A DNA stretch of 64,000 bases. Origin: Mesaphorura yosii (taxonomy: Eukaryota; Arthropoda; Collembola; Poduromorpha; Tullbergiidae). Shown here piece by piece: positions 43,331 through 58,396 of the stretch (its first letter is position 1; each line of letters begins with the position of its first letter). Position numbers and translations under genes: made by a program. The stretch is taken from the NCBI GenBank assembly GCA_009869945.1, contig WIXG01000340.1, positions 19,287 to 83,286 on the forward strand, in the 5' to 3' direction. The notes under the pieces were generated by a model. It saw only the letters and a program-made list of their open reading frames with translations, did no database searches and was not told the DNA's origin.

Positions 43331-46300
43331 GGCGCTGATCTTTCCTTTCGATTCAAACACACGCACTGTTTCGAATCAGCTAACTCAGCTGGCTTCAAAT
43401 CTGACCTGCACAATTCCAATTCCGAAAGTGATCAATGTGTCCATTTTCATTCACTATTTATAGCCAGTCTTTGGAGGCTCGGATGACTGGCCACTCATCA
43501 TTGTTGGAAGAGCATACCATTGGACGCCTCGTCACGCCACGTGAAATGTGAGTCTTGTGTGTACTTTACAGAGCATAAAACCGGGCATTGACATTCAACA
43601 ATGAAGGCAAACAAAAGCGCAGCCAGGGAAGGTATAGGTTAATACACGAATTACACGTGAAAACTGCGAGAGCGAGAAGTATGAAGTTTATGAGTAAACA
43701 TGGCGTGATGCTGATGCTGTCTTGGCTTGAGTACAGGTGCAATGAACAGTCGGCACTCCAGCACCGAAGAGTGACAGACGGGCTGACAGGCACTCAATTC
43801 AATTAGCCGTAGCTTCGAAAAAAAGAAATCACATCATCGCTACCATCGTTATTCTTATAAAAAGCCATCGCCAGTCAACAACTCTTCTACCCTTCTTTTG
43901 AGAGGACGTTCTTGATGTCATTCATCTCCAGCTCCAGCGCATTGTCCAGCCTCTGGAGACCTGTGACGTGCATTGTCCAGGCCAGCCACAATCACAGGCA
44001 CCAGCTAAAATGGGACCCTCTTTAAACTATCTTTTAGTTTACTCGCCTTTGCCAAGCAAAAATCACACATTGTCACGCGCCTCGTCATAGACAGCTGTCA
44101 CTTGATCGTTTGTCACACTTTACTTTACTTGTTACTTCCTAAAATGGGTAAACTTTCCGCAAGGTCGTGCAGTTCAAACCAAATGAAACCCAAACCCAAA
44201 ACTAACCAAGAAATCTTCTGTAATTCAGTTATGAGGAAATGTGACAAGGCCACAGCCGCAAGAAGTTAGCTTTACCTTAAATGCCAATAGCCATTTTCGT
44301 ACCAAATGTAAATATGAGTTTAAAACAAAAGATCTTTTGATAATCATTTCTGGATGGAGTTAACGAAGTTAAATAAGCAGAAAGATCTAAGTTGCTTAAA
44401 TTGCCTTATGTTACTTAACTCTTAAATGCTTAATTCTAAAATGTGCGTGCAGCAGAGAGAAAAGGTACAAGAGAGACGAGACGAAGAGAGTGATTTGCGA
44501 TTACGATCAACATCGAGTATCAATTTTCAAGACGGGAATGAACTCAGCACAAAAATCACTCCAGACTTCTCGACTCTAACTTTAGCATTCGCATTCGCTT
44601 GGCGATTCTTATCACGAACATGAAGAAAATCTTGTGTCGCGTCACGCTGTGGCTATGATCGAGTATCGTCCAACAACAGCAATGAAAAAAGCAGCAACAC
44701 TTAATGATAATAAAATTATGACTCATCTGCACAGTTCAATTGCACGGAACTGATGTTAATGTACTGAATATTTCGCCTGTTGAACTTGCGCCTCCACAGT
44801 CAAATCAACAAAGAAACAACAACGAAATTTATAGAAACAATGAAATACAACGATCTTCGCCTTCTACTCAATGAATTAATTGTTAAGAATAATATTCGCA
44901 ATTCGCATCCACACTCAGTCAAGCCGGATGGAGGAACATCATGGAAAAGAGAAAAGAAGACGGCGGACTGTGAGAGGCCAGTAATTTGTACATGTCATGT
45001 CGTCAAAATATTGACACATCAATCTACTCTTTCCATGTACGACGTACATGTGATAATATACAGAATGTGACTACGTCCAAGAACAATAAACAATTCCACG
45101 AAACGAAGTCAAGTCAGCCTGCTGCACAAATTTCCTAATAAAATCTTTAGCAGTTAGCGACAGCGAAATCTTCCTCAGTAAATACTTTTGTATCGAATCA
45201 TCATCTTATGATCCATAGAATCCTTAAGCCGTCACAGACTGTGTATTTGTCTGCTCAACATTACACGAGCACGCTTTTGTATCCTGTACATCGTTAATTA
45301 ACATTGACATTACTCATACACCATCTCACAAACGAACCATCACGCAGCCTAGCAACAGATCGGCATACGCCACGCCACGACTTGCTCGTATTTACACAAA
45401 GGATCTCCGCCTCGCCTCGGTTTGGGTTCATAATTGCATAGATACACTTCGCTCCGTGTCCGTTCTCGTGGCCTGGCCACATTACCAAGTTCAAGATCGT
45501 GTCCGTACGTGGCTCAGGCGCAGGCAGGCATGAGTCACAAATCTGTTTCTGTGACTGTGATTGAGTCGTGTCGGTCGTGTATTTATTACACTCATAAACC
45601 TTACTAATTGAATGGGAAAATAGTTGTCTTTTGCCTTGCCATCTGTTTCGTAATCACACTCAGGAATTCCATGTAAGAATTCTGTTTTTCTGCTCAGGAG
45701 ATTCTCGCATTAAGCCAATGAATTGAGTTCAAATCCACAACGTTTTTTCGCAAAGATGGTTATTATAGGAATTTGTTTCAAAGTTTCAATATGCCGTTCC
45801 GGGGTGTTAACTGTCGTCTGATTTTTTGCTTCAGGAGCAGTCACCATTGCCACTGACATTAAGTCACCGCCCTTCCCCTTTTTCATCTTTCGTCATGTAG
45901 GCCGCGTCCGCCCGGCGCGGCACCCAAAAACAAAAGCACGCCCAGACAGTAGCACAGATAAAGCTTCTGTTTCTGAAATACTGAAATCTTTCCCGTATCT
46001 TTCATAACTTTGGCAGCTGACGACTCTCCCAATCTCGTTAGCTCCTGAACATCCCGAGCAATAGAAACTCCACGAAGAAGACAGCAAGGACACATCCACG
46101 TCGCCATCACGCCAAATGTCAAACTTACATTTCAGTTCATCCATCCAGAAGAAGCTGCTCACATGCGCATTACATTTTTTTCTCGTGCCTTTCCCTTCGT
46201 TTTTTGGGTTGTTGTTTTGCACTGCCTTGTTTTTATCCGTTCTGCTTCTGCGAAATCGTACACAGGGCAGATCGGATGAAAATCCCCGATGCATATTTAT

Positions 46301-49300
46301 AGAAACAAAAAGCATACGGATTCATTATGATGCTGCTAAGTGAAGTGACAGCCAGTGTCACGTCAGTGTCAATTTATTTTTTCAGCTCAGGATTGAAAAA
46401 GATACAATTCTTCCACTGGCTTACTCGCACACTAAAAGCGTATTACTACGTATTATCGCACTTTACACAATGACACACGGAGGAAAGCAAAAGCAAAGTA
46501 CGGATTGGAAAGTATGAATAAAAGCCTTTGCCTTTCTTTCAATTTCAGTTCGCATCGCGTATCGCATTCGAGTTATATCTTTCTTCTTTCGCTTCTCAGC
46601 GGTTCTGGGAAAGTTCACCTTCACTTAGGAGTTAGTGCTCCTTTCCGGGAATGTCTTCAAAAGCGAGCACAAGCAGGCACGCAAAAGTTTCGCTCGCTCG
46701 ACTTTTCTCGGGGAACGTGCAATCAGCAATGCACTGTCATAACTCTCATCTTGACTACAGCAATGTAGGCTTTGGCTTGGCGGCTCTGGGCTCCAAATAA
46801 AGGGAAGCAGTAAGCGTAGTCCGTGCAGAATTTTGGGTGGATTTCGCCTTGTCTCATCCCATCGCTGGCTGGCTAGCTGGCGTGTTTTGTAAGTACGTGT
46901 TTTCGGGTTCTGGATTTCCACAGCACGGCGCAGATTCACTGAGCCAAATTATTATACCCGCATTTGGCATTTCACGTATCGTGTCCGTTGTTGTACAACA
47001 CGAGCAATCTACAGCAGCTATGAAATAAAGCCAGCTACGCATTTCGCATTTGCAATATCAAACCAGCACAGCAGCAAGTAGAAGAAGGAAAGCAATAACC
47101 ATCTCCCGTCTCGAACCGAGTTCCTGTCCTTTTCCTGGCCCTGGCTTGGCTCCGGCCGCTGCCTGCCTGCCAAGCACAAAGTCAGTTCAGTTGGCAGCAA
47201 GTTTCTTTTATGGAAACACAGTTGGAGTTCTGGTAAATTGTTTTAATGAAACAAGTTGGTCCAGGCTCGTGGATCTGCTACGAATCTGCGAAGACTTTCT
47301 TCACATCTTTTGTCTTTACGTGCCGTGCCGTTCTTGCTCTTGTGTTTATGCTCTCAGGCAAAACAGAAGAAGCGACAGAACCGTTACAACACAATACAAG
47401 ATCTTAAAATATTATTGAAAACTTTTGTTTTCGGTGCTGAATAGCCGAATACTGAATACAGAGCGTAGTAGCGCACGTGCTGAGTTGCTGAGTGTTGATG
47501 CTGCACTCGTGAATGTGGATTCGTAATTCTTGCCAATGTGCAGTGCAGTGCGGCGTAATGAAAATGAAAGTGATAAACCGCAAGCAGAATACAGCATCCG
47601 ACATCCAGTAAACATTGGAATCGTGAATCCTTCTCAGAATTTGAGAACTGTGAAACTGGAGACCCATTCATTGAAGATTCAACCACAAGAGAAACATCGT
47701 TAATAATAAGAAAGGTATTTTTGGATTCAGACTAGAATTATCTTGATTTAAGAGAAAGTCTTTATTTGTAACCCGACACAAAAGGTTCACCTTTCATTTA
47801 AATGGGGCTAGTTCATCAATCAAACTCATTTGTAATTACGGCGCAAAGAAATGGCGACTTACAGGCGCATTGAGACGTTATCTGAGTCTCCTCGCGGCAT
47901 TAATTCGTTTTTTCTAGCGTCCGGCACCTGCAAAATTTAATTCATGACCAAGAAATCGAGGGGAAAGCACTTACTTTGTCAAATAGCTTGCAATTTATGA
48001 TGTGACACGACGGCAGGACACTAACGCTAAATTGATTTAAGTGGATAGTCGTCAATAAGTGTCCAGCGTCCATTCATTCATTCGCGTGCTAAATTGATAA
48101 GACCAACGACAACGACGCAACGACAAAGCCACACTCGTTCGAGTTTCAGCTGCTTTCTCTGATACTTTTGGCGATTGTCCTCGTGTCATGACTCGCCTTG
48201 CATTGCATTGCGTGGCGTAATGACAGCAGCTGCTGATGATTGATTGAGTGGGTTGACTGAAGACTGTTATCACCAATTTGCATAAACAAAGATTAATGGT
48301 ACAGCACTTCCACCGCACCTCCACCATTTGCAAATCCATTAACCCCAATTCTTGAAATTGAGATTGTCGTCGAGCACGCAGCAGTGCCGACTCGCAACTT
48401 ACTACTCGGTGAGCACGTACGTCCATTGGCCCAAATCCGCAATAGAATTGCAGAAAATTGCAAAGGTAAAAGCTTCCTCATTCGGACATGGCGGTCCCCG
48501 TCCGTGACGGTCTTCTGTCATAATTTGTAGTGCAGTGCGCAAGCACTGAAGCAATACAAAACGTGCTCGCGACCGCGATGGCGATGTCCCCAATTATGAA
48601 GTTGAGTCAAGAGCCATGACTTGACTATGCAAGGCAAATGAATGATGCACTACGAAACTACGACTCTGCGACCTACGCCGCTGTTGTGAGTCGTGAGTCT
48701 TGAACTCATTTCTCCGAGTTCTTCGTATATTAACACATCAAACGTTTAACTCGTGCTCTTGACTTGATTAATGTCCCGCCTTCATCACTTCTTATCTTGG
48801 CCGCTGCTCTGCTGCTTCTGTTGCTCGCTGGCGTTTGCCCAAAATGTTAAAAATGCATGCCGAGGCAAAGAAACCAGGAAAGTAGAAACTTGTAGTGGAG
48901 GGCAGAGGACGAGACGAGGACGACAAAATTCTTGGGAAATGAACTGCTTTCTCCACAACATAACGCAGTGCTAGCTGGCACGTCAGCACTCATGTAGTTA
49001 TTTTATGTTAAAAATGCAACCGAAACGTGAGCCAGTCGTCTCAGTCCAAGCAAGTCCAGGACCAGGAAGTCAAAAAGCAACAGCAACAAACTATCCTCCT
49101 ACTCCTATTTGGTCGGTATAAAGCTGGAGATTGATTAAGACAAATCCGAGACAGTCGACGGCGAGTCAACGTTTCTCTCAGATCCTACTGCAGCTTAGCA
49201 AGGCACGGTACACGGTAACTGCGGAGCCTGAGTAGGTCGGAAGTGGCTGTCTGACGTTGACAAGCAGAGCAGAGCAGTGAAAGTCAAGTCAGTCTAATTA

Positions 49301-52300
49301 ACATTTTCTTCTTGTCTGCCCCTCGCACGAACTCAGCTTCAGCTGCTCCTTCTTTCCTAACTCCACTTGTCATGCCACTCCACGCGAACACGCTGCTGCT
49401 GATCGACGACTGCGGAAATTGACAGTTCATTAGTTCGTTCCATTCTTCTTCACTCGTGTCAGCAAGGTGTACATAGTCTAGTCAATGACCGACACGACAA
49501 GGAACCCGTCCCTCGCATGTCCGTTTGCTTGAGCTCAGCCTCTTCATTTTGTCGGTCCGTGTTTCTGCGCCTGCAATGTTTAAATGTTTTCACTTTCACT
49601 TACGTCGTGTCCAGGTTGGCTCCGATCCACAAGTTGCACTAGCACCAGGCATCACATTTTTCAGTAGCATTCGCAACTCACAACGCAAGTGGTCAACCAT
49701 CAACATTTTTCTTTCGAAATTTTCAAAATCGACTCGAGGTATTTGACAAGTTAATGGCTGTGGTCTACGAACTATGGCTAGGACTATGAAGTACGACGAA
49801 AAATGCTGCGTAGTTACAGCTTGTTGCGAATTTACTTGATTAATGTTCGGCTCGTCATTGGTACGAGGCAATGGGCAATGTCAGCAGTAAACACAGTAAA
49901 CAGTTAAACAACAAAACAGAAAAATAGGGGACACGACTGAAACTGAAATTGATTTCGCAATTCTGGTCTTACATGAGGAATTACGAACTTTCAGTTTACG
50001 TCTTGTGCACAATGTATTGCGTATTAGCGTTATGCCGACCGGGTTAAAGTCCATTTGAAGTTTTGAAATATCAACTTGTAACAGCAATAAGACTAAAAGT
50101 TAATGCCGAGCAGCCAGTCTATAAGAATTAATAATTGAGTTGACTGTCAATAATTTTTATCGATTCAGCCAGAAGTTCGCGTTCGTTCGTGTACCGTAGT
50201 TGTTAACCCCCTAAACTAGAACAAAAGGCCACAATTATCTGAATGCACAATAATTTAGTATTGGGCATTAGACAACAACAGCAAATAACTCAGCATTTAG
50301 CGAAAGCATGTGCGCGCCCGAAAACAATAAGTCTCGACCAGAAACCAATTTCCCAGTCAGACCAGGAGCAAAATATGTTTTCAATACTTCACGTAGAGTG
50401 GGTCTGGAACGTGGAGCCATAAATCTTCCGAGCGAGCAAACAAGAAGCTAGCCATACTCTGAAGCTCCTGTTTGACTTCTGACTTAGGCTTGGACTGCTT
50501 GAGCTCCAGCATGGTCTCGAGCGTCCCAATAACAATACAATCTGCAATAAAGAGAAAGCCAAGCCAGAGAGCGAAGAAATATGTTTTTGTCCCTGGCTGA
50601 CAGAGAACAAAAGATACGAGGAGCAGAAGCAGAAGCAAAAGTGCAGAAGCCAGAAGGGAAAGTCAAAGAGAAGTTGATGAGACTTGTAGAAAGGTTCGTT
50701 TCTTCGTGCAAAATTAGATTTTTCTCTCATTGTCTGCTGGCACGGTACAAAAGTCGATGGATTCAAATTAGTTTATTCTTTTGTACTCACACCTTCAGAC
50801 GGCTCTCGGCCCGACCGGCCTTTCCTATTCATCTCTACATCTATTCCACATCTTGCTCATCGCATCATAGCGAGATTCACTTTCAGTAATGAAATTTTCG
50901 TTTCGCATCATTGCAGCAGAGTATTGTGGAAAATGAGAGCCAATTTTTTCATCATGCGTGCTGGCAGGCAGGCCGGGCCCGCTTTCACTTTCGTCATTCG
51001 CCGTCCCGTCGCTGTCGCTGATCCATATTAAATTCAATTTTAGCAATGTAAATAGGTTAAAGGCACCCTCAGCCTTCAGCGTTCGGTTGACCTGAATTTT
51101 AAATGAAAGTGTCAGTGTCATCGCCATCGCTTCAATATTTGCGTACAGCCTCCGGGCCAGGCAGGCCACCACAGGCTCGAGCTTTGCTTCTATTGAAAAG
51201 CCCGGCCCAGCGTTATCTATTGTAATGAATCAGATTAGCGAATTGGAATTCGAATTTGAATCCTAATCGTATTTAGCATGTCAGTTACGACAATGCATGC
51301 CATCAAATTCTCAGTTTACGTATTCATGATTCATTTTAATGCCCAAAAATGGCAATAAACGTCTCGCTTCCTCGCTGCAGGAAAGTAGTGAGAATTGTGG
51401 CTTGCGAATGGAATGTGCTATTTTGTATCTACGCTACTAAATGAGAGGCAGTGAACAAGTGCCAGCACAGAGCGAAGTACAAAATCAATACGCGTCGTGT
51501 ATGAAAAGATCTTCTGGCTGCTTTCTCCCGCTGTCAAGCCGCTTATCTTATGACAACATTAAAAACGGGATAAATTGCGCACTGAGCACTCAAAGCGCTG
51601 AACTGAACGGCCAGCGGAATGCTGGGAGAACCAGAATCAAACCCGCACGAATTTTGCGGTTTTTGTATCACTTGAGAGAGGCAACAGCTAAAACTAAAGC
51701 CCAAGCCAAAGCTCGAACTAAGCTAAACGTACGCAATAAAAGTGGGCCCGTTTTGTTTTCTTTTGAAACAAATACTTTCTACTTTGGGAATGGGAACGGT
51801 AACGGCACGGCACGGTTGAGAACGGAAGAATGTGAATGTAATCTGTTTATCTCGAGAGAATCCAGGCAAAACTGGATCTTGTGTGCCGTGCCGTGTGCCT
51901 CGAGTCGTATTCAATTCAAATACGGTCTTATTTATACTCACGCATTCTCACGAGTCACGGTGCACGAATTCTTGTGCACCTTTCTCGATTGCATTGTTCT
52001 ACATGAGCATACACACGAGACACATACAAACACGAATACGAAAACATACTCGAAATCTAATCTCGACGTATTTAATTTCGTTTTATTGCCAATTCCTTGT
52101 ATGGAGGAGGAAAAGGAGAAAAGGCACTGATACAAAGAACTCAATTTATTCCACAAAGAGCATCGTCGTCGCACAAAAATGTTTAATGTTCATATGTTCT
52201 GTTCCGCACAGAAATACGAGTACAGTGCATTATTGCTGCACTGCATTGCAGAGAAAGCAGCTCAGAGACGTGATTCGCGAAAGGTGTGAGCGAAGAGATA

Positions 52301-52407
52301 AAAATAACCTTACATTATGCCGCAATAAAAATAGATTGGATTGAAAAGGTAGTACGAATCGTCTGCAGAGTTGTTTGCGAGTGTTGGTTATTGGACGAGA
52401 TGAGAGA

Positions 52408-52422
52408 CGGGACGGGACGGGT
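52408..52422. repeat. (ACGGG)n microsatellite followed by a (TTG)n run
   Basis: Three units of the pentamer, directly followed by about four TTG units. Confidence 0.7.
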
Positions 52423-55400
52423 TGTTGTTGTTGATTCAAGGTTAACTTCATTCAAGATCCGCCAACGTCATCATCATCTTTCTTTGCTGATCCTGGCTTA
52501 TGCCTTTCCATTTAACTTACACGTGTGTTCAGACTTTCTCCTCGCACCTGATCTTGTCGATCAATTTTTTTCTAAGTATAGCCTTCTAATTCACTTCCAT
52601 ACCTTGCCTTCGCCTGTGAAGAAGTGTAAAGACGAAAGACGCAAATCTCGACTCGCGACATAGTGAAGCATGAAAATTGCACCTAATGTCAGCACCATTG
52701 TCATTATTCTTGTCATAATTATATATTATGCGAAGATTCTTTCCTTGTGCAGGGTCAAAATAACGTCCCCATTTCATTCACGTCATCGTCATTGTCATCT
52801 TCCAGTCGAGATTAGATTTTAAGCCTTTTATGAAGTCCTGCCTCAGCTTTTAGCGCTTGGAAGGCTTTTGGCATAGTGCTGTGTCTGTTCGGCCATAATT
52901 ACATTTTCTACTTGAATCATATTACATTACTGTAAGATGAAAACGATCCTTCAGGTATCATTTCATGTTGAAATTCTAACTCGCATCTTCTACGGGCTGG
53001 CTTCAAATTAGGCATTCTTCCTGGAACACTCGCGAATTTCATCAGCAGCCAGTCTTTCGAAAGTCGCCGACAGGCAGAAATCATGTAGTCGTAGTCGGAC
53101 AATTCTTGGAATTTGAAAGAACAAAAGAAGTTTATGCATAATACTTTGAGGAAAGGTATTAGAATCTGCAAATCTCATTAGCGTAACAAAGTCCGCGTCC
53201 TGGGAAAACTTTCTGCCAGGCGGCAGGCAATTCAGGAGTGGAATTCGGAACTCCTTGCATCGTATGAGCCATTATTAATTGAAAATCCCTACAAGTTAAT
53301 TATTAACACATAAAGGAAAGTTTTTGTCTTTCGAGACGCTCGAGCTTGGGAAGAGGGCAAGTCTGTCACAGGTAAAGTACGGGTTGGAACAAAGTTTAAG
53401 CTGTCACCAGGACCAGGACCATGTCGTGTCGGAACGGCCAGAACGGAGAACCAGGCCAGTTCTTCCGAACAAAAGTTTAACTTAATTTATAATCAATTCA
53501 AATCCGGTGAGACATGGCACGCATTCACGCACACAAGGATTTAACAGACATCGGCTCATTCTTTGTGAAGTGCGCCTGCTGTATTCGTACTTGCTCTAAG
53601 CCGATGGGGAAATTGAAAACAAGACGAAGTATCCACTCGTATTATTAGATTTATCCCTTACAGTATTTCAGAGCAATCAAAAAAGGACAGTTTAAATAAT
53701 TTGTTAAACAAAGCCTAAATTCAAAAATTCAAGCAACGACGTAGTTGACTGGTGGCTCTGTCCCTAGCGCCAGTAATTATAAATTATTGAGAGGCAATAT
53801 GCCAGGCAATAATAGATAGAAATTGCTCCTGAGTCTGACAGTGACAGCCAATAAAATATTTACTGGCCATTCCGGCTCCAGTCCATTTATTTCTTATTGT
53901 CCATATTAGATCGCACAAGAAGAAGGGCGCCAACACGCAATTGTGTAAAAAGGCAATCAAATAGCATCAATAGCTTTTCATGTATGGCAAGATTGCTGAC
54001 GACTAATTTGGCTTAATTTGTCAAATAGATACAATTATAGCTGCAAATCTAAATTAGGCCTACGCCTAAGCCCAAAGTCATTTCTGTTTTCCGAAAACGG
54101 TGCGTAACAACTGGTCAGTTCAAGTAAATACCAAGACTTGTTTTTCCTCTTATGTTGTCTCGATTTGAGTATTTACACTGGCAGTCCATCATTCCAGCAC
54201 TCGTAGATTAGTGAAAGGCATTTTGTGTTTAGGTTTGTTCCCCGTTCTCGTATTAGGCGTTAGAAGCAATTTAGAGATGTGCATGGACTGCACGGTAAAT
54301 ATTCTCCACATACGCATACCGCGTAATCCACGTTCGTACTCGTCAGTGACTAACCACAGTCGTAATTCCATGTGCTTACACTTGTTTCAGAAGGCTTGCC
54401 ATCAAAATGCGTCAGGCACACCCGCATTTTATTCTTTTCTATTCCAGGGGGCCGTGAGAAGAGAAGAGAACCAACAAAATATGCAAATAATTAGAGCCAG
54501 ATAGAATTGTGAATTTACTGGTTTTACCTGAGAAAGGAAATGAAAAGTGCAATCGCAATCACGCCACGCCACGCATGCACGTGAATGTCGAATGTGAGCG
54601 TTTTCAATTGAAATAGCCCATCGCATATCGCAATCGTCCTGGCCTGGTCGATAATTTCGTCTTGAATCATGTGGTCAAATTCACAACGTGTGAATATTTC
54701 GATCAAAATAGAGATCGGACTGACAAAAAATCAGACAAAAATACGAAATCAGCTGGCAATACCAAATCTGCAATGCCAGTCACCAGTCACCAACCAGTTG
54801 GTTTATCGAGACAATCGACAGCATAAATACTTATTTTGCAATGCCGAAGTGACAACAAATACGCCAGGTAATCAATCGGCAAATCCACCAACGTCGGCCA
54901 GTGCAGTGTTGGCGCCTGGACTTAATTACATATACCTGGAACAGCCACGGCTATAAATGAAAATAGAAATTACGTAGGAGACAATGACAAGCATCACATC
55001 GGCAAAAGCACAGGTTCGGCCCATTCATTACGAACACCTGTTTACAATTCATACGGTCGAATTCACACTTCACACAATTCCCAGCCGTAGCCGTACTCCA
55101 TTCTGTAAATTGTGCCCTTTGCCATTTTCATCCGAGCGACCACTGAAAGCGAATAGCGTACGCACGACTGACACTTTTAATTATTATAATTTGCGATTTT
55201 GTTCGCCACACTGAAGCCGTGCTGCTTTAATTGGAAAATTATTCAGGACGCACTCGAATCTTCGCCCTACTTGCTTTCCCGACCACTGCGAGTACGGCAC
55301 AGGCTGCTTGCAATTGCTACTTGCAGTACATCTCATTTACATAAAGAGAACTTTAACATAATTTACATTGACAAATTCCAGTGCACACTCAATTTATTCC

Positions 55401-56175
55401 ACTCCATTTAAGCGTTCTGCCTGAAAGGATCGGAAGCGGACTTGCAATGCAGCGCAGAGTTCAGTGTTTGCGAGTTTCCTAGCGTGGCAGGTTACACAGG
55501 CATTACATTTCGGACATGAATTCTTGAATCCGTCAGCTCGTTCATTAAAATTAAATTTTCGAGCTGCGCCTTTGAAAAATGTAAAGTTTCAAGTGTGTTC
55601 TTGCCTGTTGTTTGAACGGACAGTCGGCCAAATGGATATGGACTGTACTAAGCGCCAAAAATCGATACTTGCTTAATACCAGCATGTAACACCAGAAGAA
55701 ATTGTTTGCAGAGGATGGCACGGCAGGGACAAACACATGTGATTCGGATTCGCGAGAGCTCGCGCTCACGCTGAATACAGGCTTCACGACTGTAAAGTAA
55801 AGACAGATGATGTACGGCGCGAGGAAACTGGAGAGAGTTCAAGAAAGTTTCTGTTTCTTTTCTGCGAGAGATAAAATTTTGCCAGTCACAAAAAGATGTT
55901 GCACTTTATTTGCTATTGCTGAATTTTGCCATTTTGCTCTGGCGCCTGCGTGGCGTGGCGTAGCAGTGCAATTTGGGCAGTCTGCTCCACGTGAGTGTGG
56001 ATTTATCTTTTACAGACTGCACCAATTGGTTCCGGTCATTAACTTGATATCCCTTTACTGTAGATGCTAAGCTCATAGTAAAGACGGTAAAATTCCATAC
56101 CCAATCAAGTTTTACGAGTTATGCGGGCTCAGGCTGCTTAGGCTCAGGTTCTGTAGTTCCTATTGACTATTGCTT

Positions 56176-57600
56176 TTGTTGTGGTAATCATTAAGAAATA
56201 CACTCCACGTTGGAGTTTGCTGCTGCGGGCTACTGCTGCTCAGTTTCCCGGGCCCGTATCATCGGCGTAATGCGAGAAGATATGATATGGTAATGCTAAT
56301 GCTAATGCCCGGGATTAAGCGTTAGCGTAATGCATGAGTATACGACTCGACTCGACTCGTCAAACGTGGAATTGTTATTGTGCACTGTGCAGTGCAGTTT
56401 AAGTTTATTCCTTCGCACATAAAGGTGATATGCGAAATTGTTTTCTCCACTGCGTCCTACATTGACGACTTGGCGCACTCGTTATCATTAATGGAGATGA
56501 CAATTGCAATGACAGTTTTGATAAAGTCATTACGTTTATACCGGCATGGCAAGCGCAGTGGCACACAATTAAGACCCTAGACAAGAAATGCCATTATTTA
56601 CGGGAACATTGCTGTTTTTGGCAGTTTTATGCACTGGAACCTGGAACCACAAGAGCGGAGTTCAATTTCCCATGACCATGGCCAATGAATAAGTCCCGGA
56701 TTTATGTCGACAATAAAATCGACCGGTCTGGCCATGCAAAACCCATAACGTTATGTGTCCAAGTAAGAAGCAAACCAGGCAATGGTAATAATCTGCTTTT
56801 TCTTCTTTCTAGAGCTTAGGCTAAGAAGAAATGAATGAACGAGTGAGAGTGCGACTGCGAGTTTTGTGTTTGGAACACGTTAAAGTGACGCCTACGCTAC
56901 TGCTGCTGGTCTTCGTTTGTGCGTTATGCTAACAATTACTCCAAGCTGCGTTCTCGTTATGAGTTGAGGAGGCCGAGGCTCGGCTCTCAAGAAGAGCCGT
57001 GCGGGCCCTAGAAGATTCCAATCATCAAATACGAAGTGCAGGTTCACATCCAGATTCAAGATCCAAGCCAAATCGGAATACAACTCGAATAGAGCAGAAT
57101 GTCATCTGCATGACTGCGTTCTTCCGATGATGGTGGTGCTATCTTTGCCGTTTGCTTGTCAGAGTTCATCTTCCCATGATCTTCGAGACGGAAATTGTAC
57201 AGAGGAGACAGGTCGGTATCGATTTTATTAATGCGAACATCTGCATGCAGGGAATGGCACTTCAGAACTCGTAGTCGATATTCGATGCATAATGTGATTT
57301 GATTTTGCTCGGGGTCGAATTTTCCTGGGGCCTGGCGCCTTTCCACTTCCATTCACAAGCTGCATTTAAGTTCAGTTCAGCCTGCAAACAAAGTCCGCAG
57401 TCCGCGTCCGAGTCAGAGGCGGCAAAGGGCGAAGACAATTAAATGTACAAAATGCATGCAAAATGGGCATAATAAATTCCTGTCACACTTTGCAATTACT
57501 TACCAGCCACCGCAAAAGGCCCTCAATTGCAGACTCGGTGTAGGCTTGAAACTCTGTGCGGAAGCCTCGTTTTAAAAGTTGTTACCAACTTTCTCCTGCG
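56176..57600. repeat. Degenerate noncoding duplication, copy 1
   Basis: Shares ordered short blocks with copy 2: ATCATTAAGAAA, GATATGGTAATG, CCGGGATTA, ATTGTTATTGTGCA, GAAATTGTTTT, ATAAATTCC with CAATTACTT, TTTTAAAAGTT and CCAACTTTCTC. The first five blocks are offset by about 2.2 kb and the last three by about 1.4 kb. Copy 1 therefore carries roughly 0.85 kb that copy 2 lacks. Confidence 0.6.
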
Positions 57601-58396
57601 TCGCGTTTCGCGTGTCATGCCAGTGTCGTAGTTGGCACAAACTTTCTCCTTCGCTCGGATCTGCGTCGTAATTCGTAGGGTTGGATGCAGCGGAGTCTCT
57701 CGTCTATGAGAGGAAGTAGTACTTTTATTATTGTTGGAATTTTCACTGTGAAATTAAATATAACTTTGTCCTTTTACAGCTGACAACTTGTGTCGTAAAT
57801 CCGAGCTGATTTGAATTAATTCCTACTGAAGCTGCTGTCAGCCAGGAGATGGGCGAAATATCAGCAAGCGTGATTTGTCACTTTGCAGGGCTTTGCGAAG
57901 TAAAACTTTTATTCGTACCGTCGAATTTTCATGAATGATGATGCGGGATCGCTAAATATGAAACCTTACCGGCTGTCGTCTTATAGCATCGTTTTGACGA
58001 AACGGACTCAATTTGTAATTTAACTCAACTCCATTTGATAAAGTAAAAAAATTTTTCAATAACCTAAAGTGGTGATTTCAGGTAGGAATTCCCAGTGAGC
58101 ACGAAGTAAGAAGTAAATGCACATAACAGAATTAAATGCGGCAATTGCTCTACCACACTTCGACGAGGGCACGTCGGAAGTGGGAAAACTTTTCAGTTCA
58201 CGGTTTTAGCATTCGTTCCGGTCGTTAACTCCTTGCTAATGCTAATCTCCGTTCCGGTTTGTTCTGGAACTGTGCTGCTAGTCGCAGTTTAACGGAAATT
58301 GGCGCTGACGTCGCCGCAGGAGAACGTAGAACCGAGCCTGACCACGCCACGCCGCGCTTCGCTGGGGCACAATAGCTATGGTGACAGTTTGCGTTT

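Noticed and set aside
51441-52130. 229-codon plus-strand ORF
   Set aside because: No domain, residue composition of random translation of cryptic simple sequence, no splice or polyadenylation context. A second frame overlaps it with equal length.
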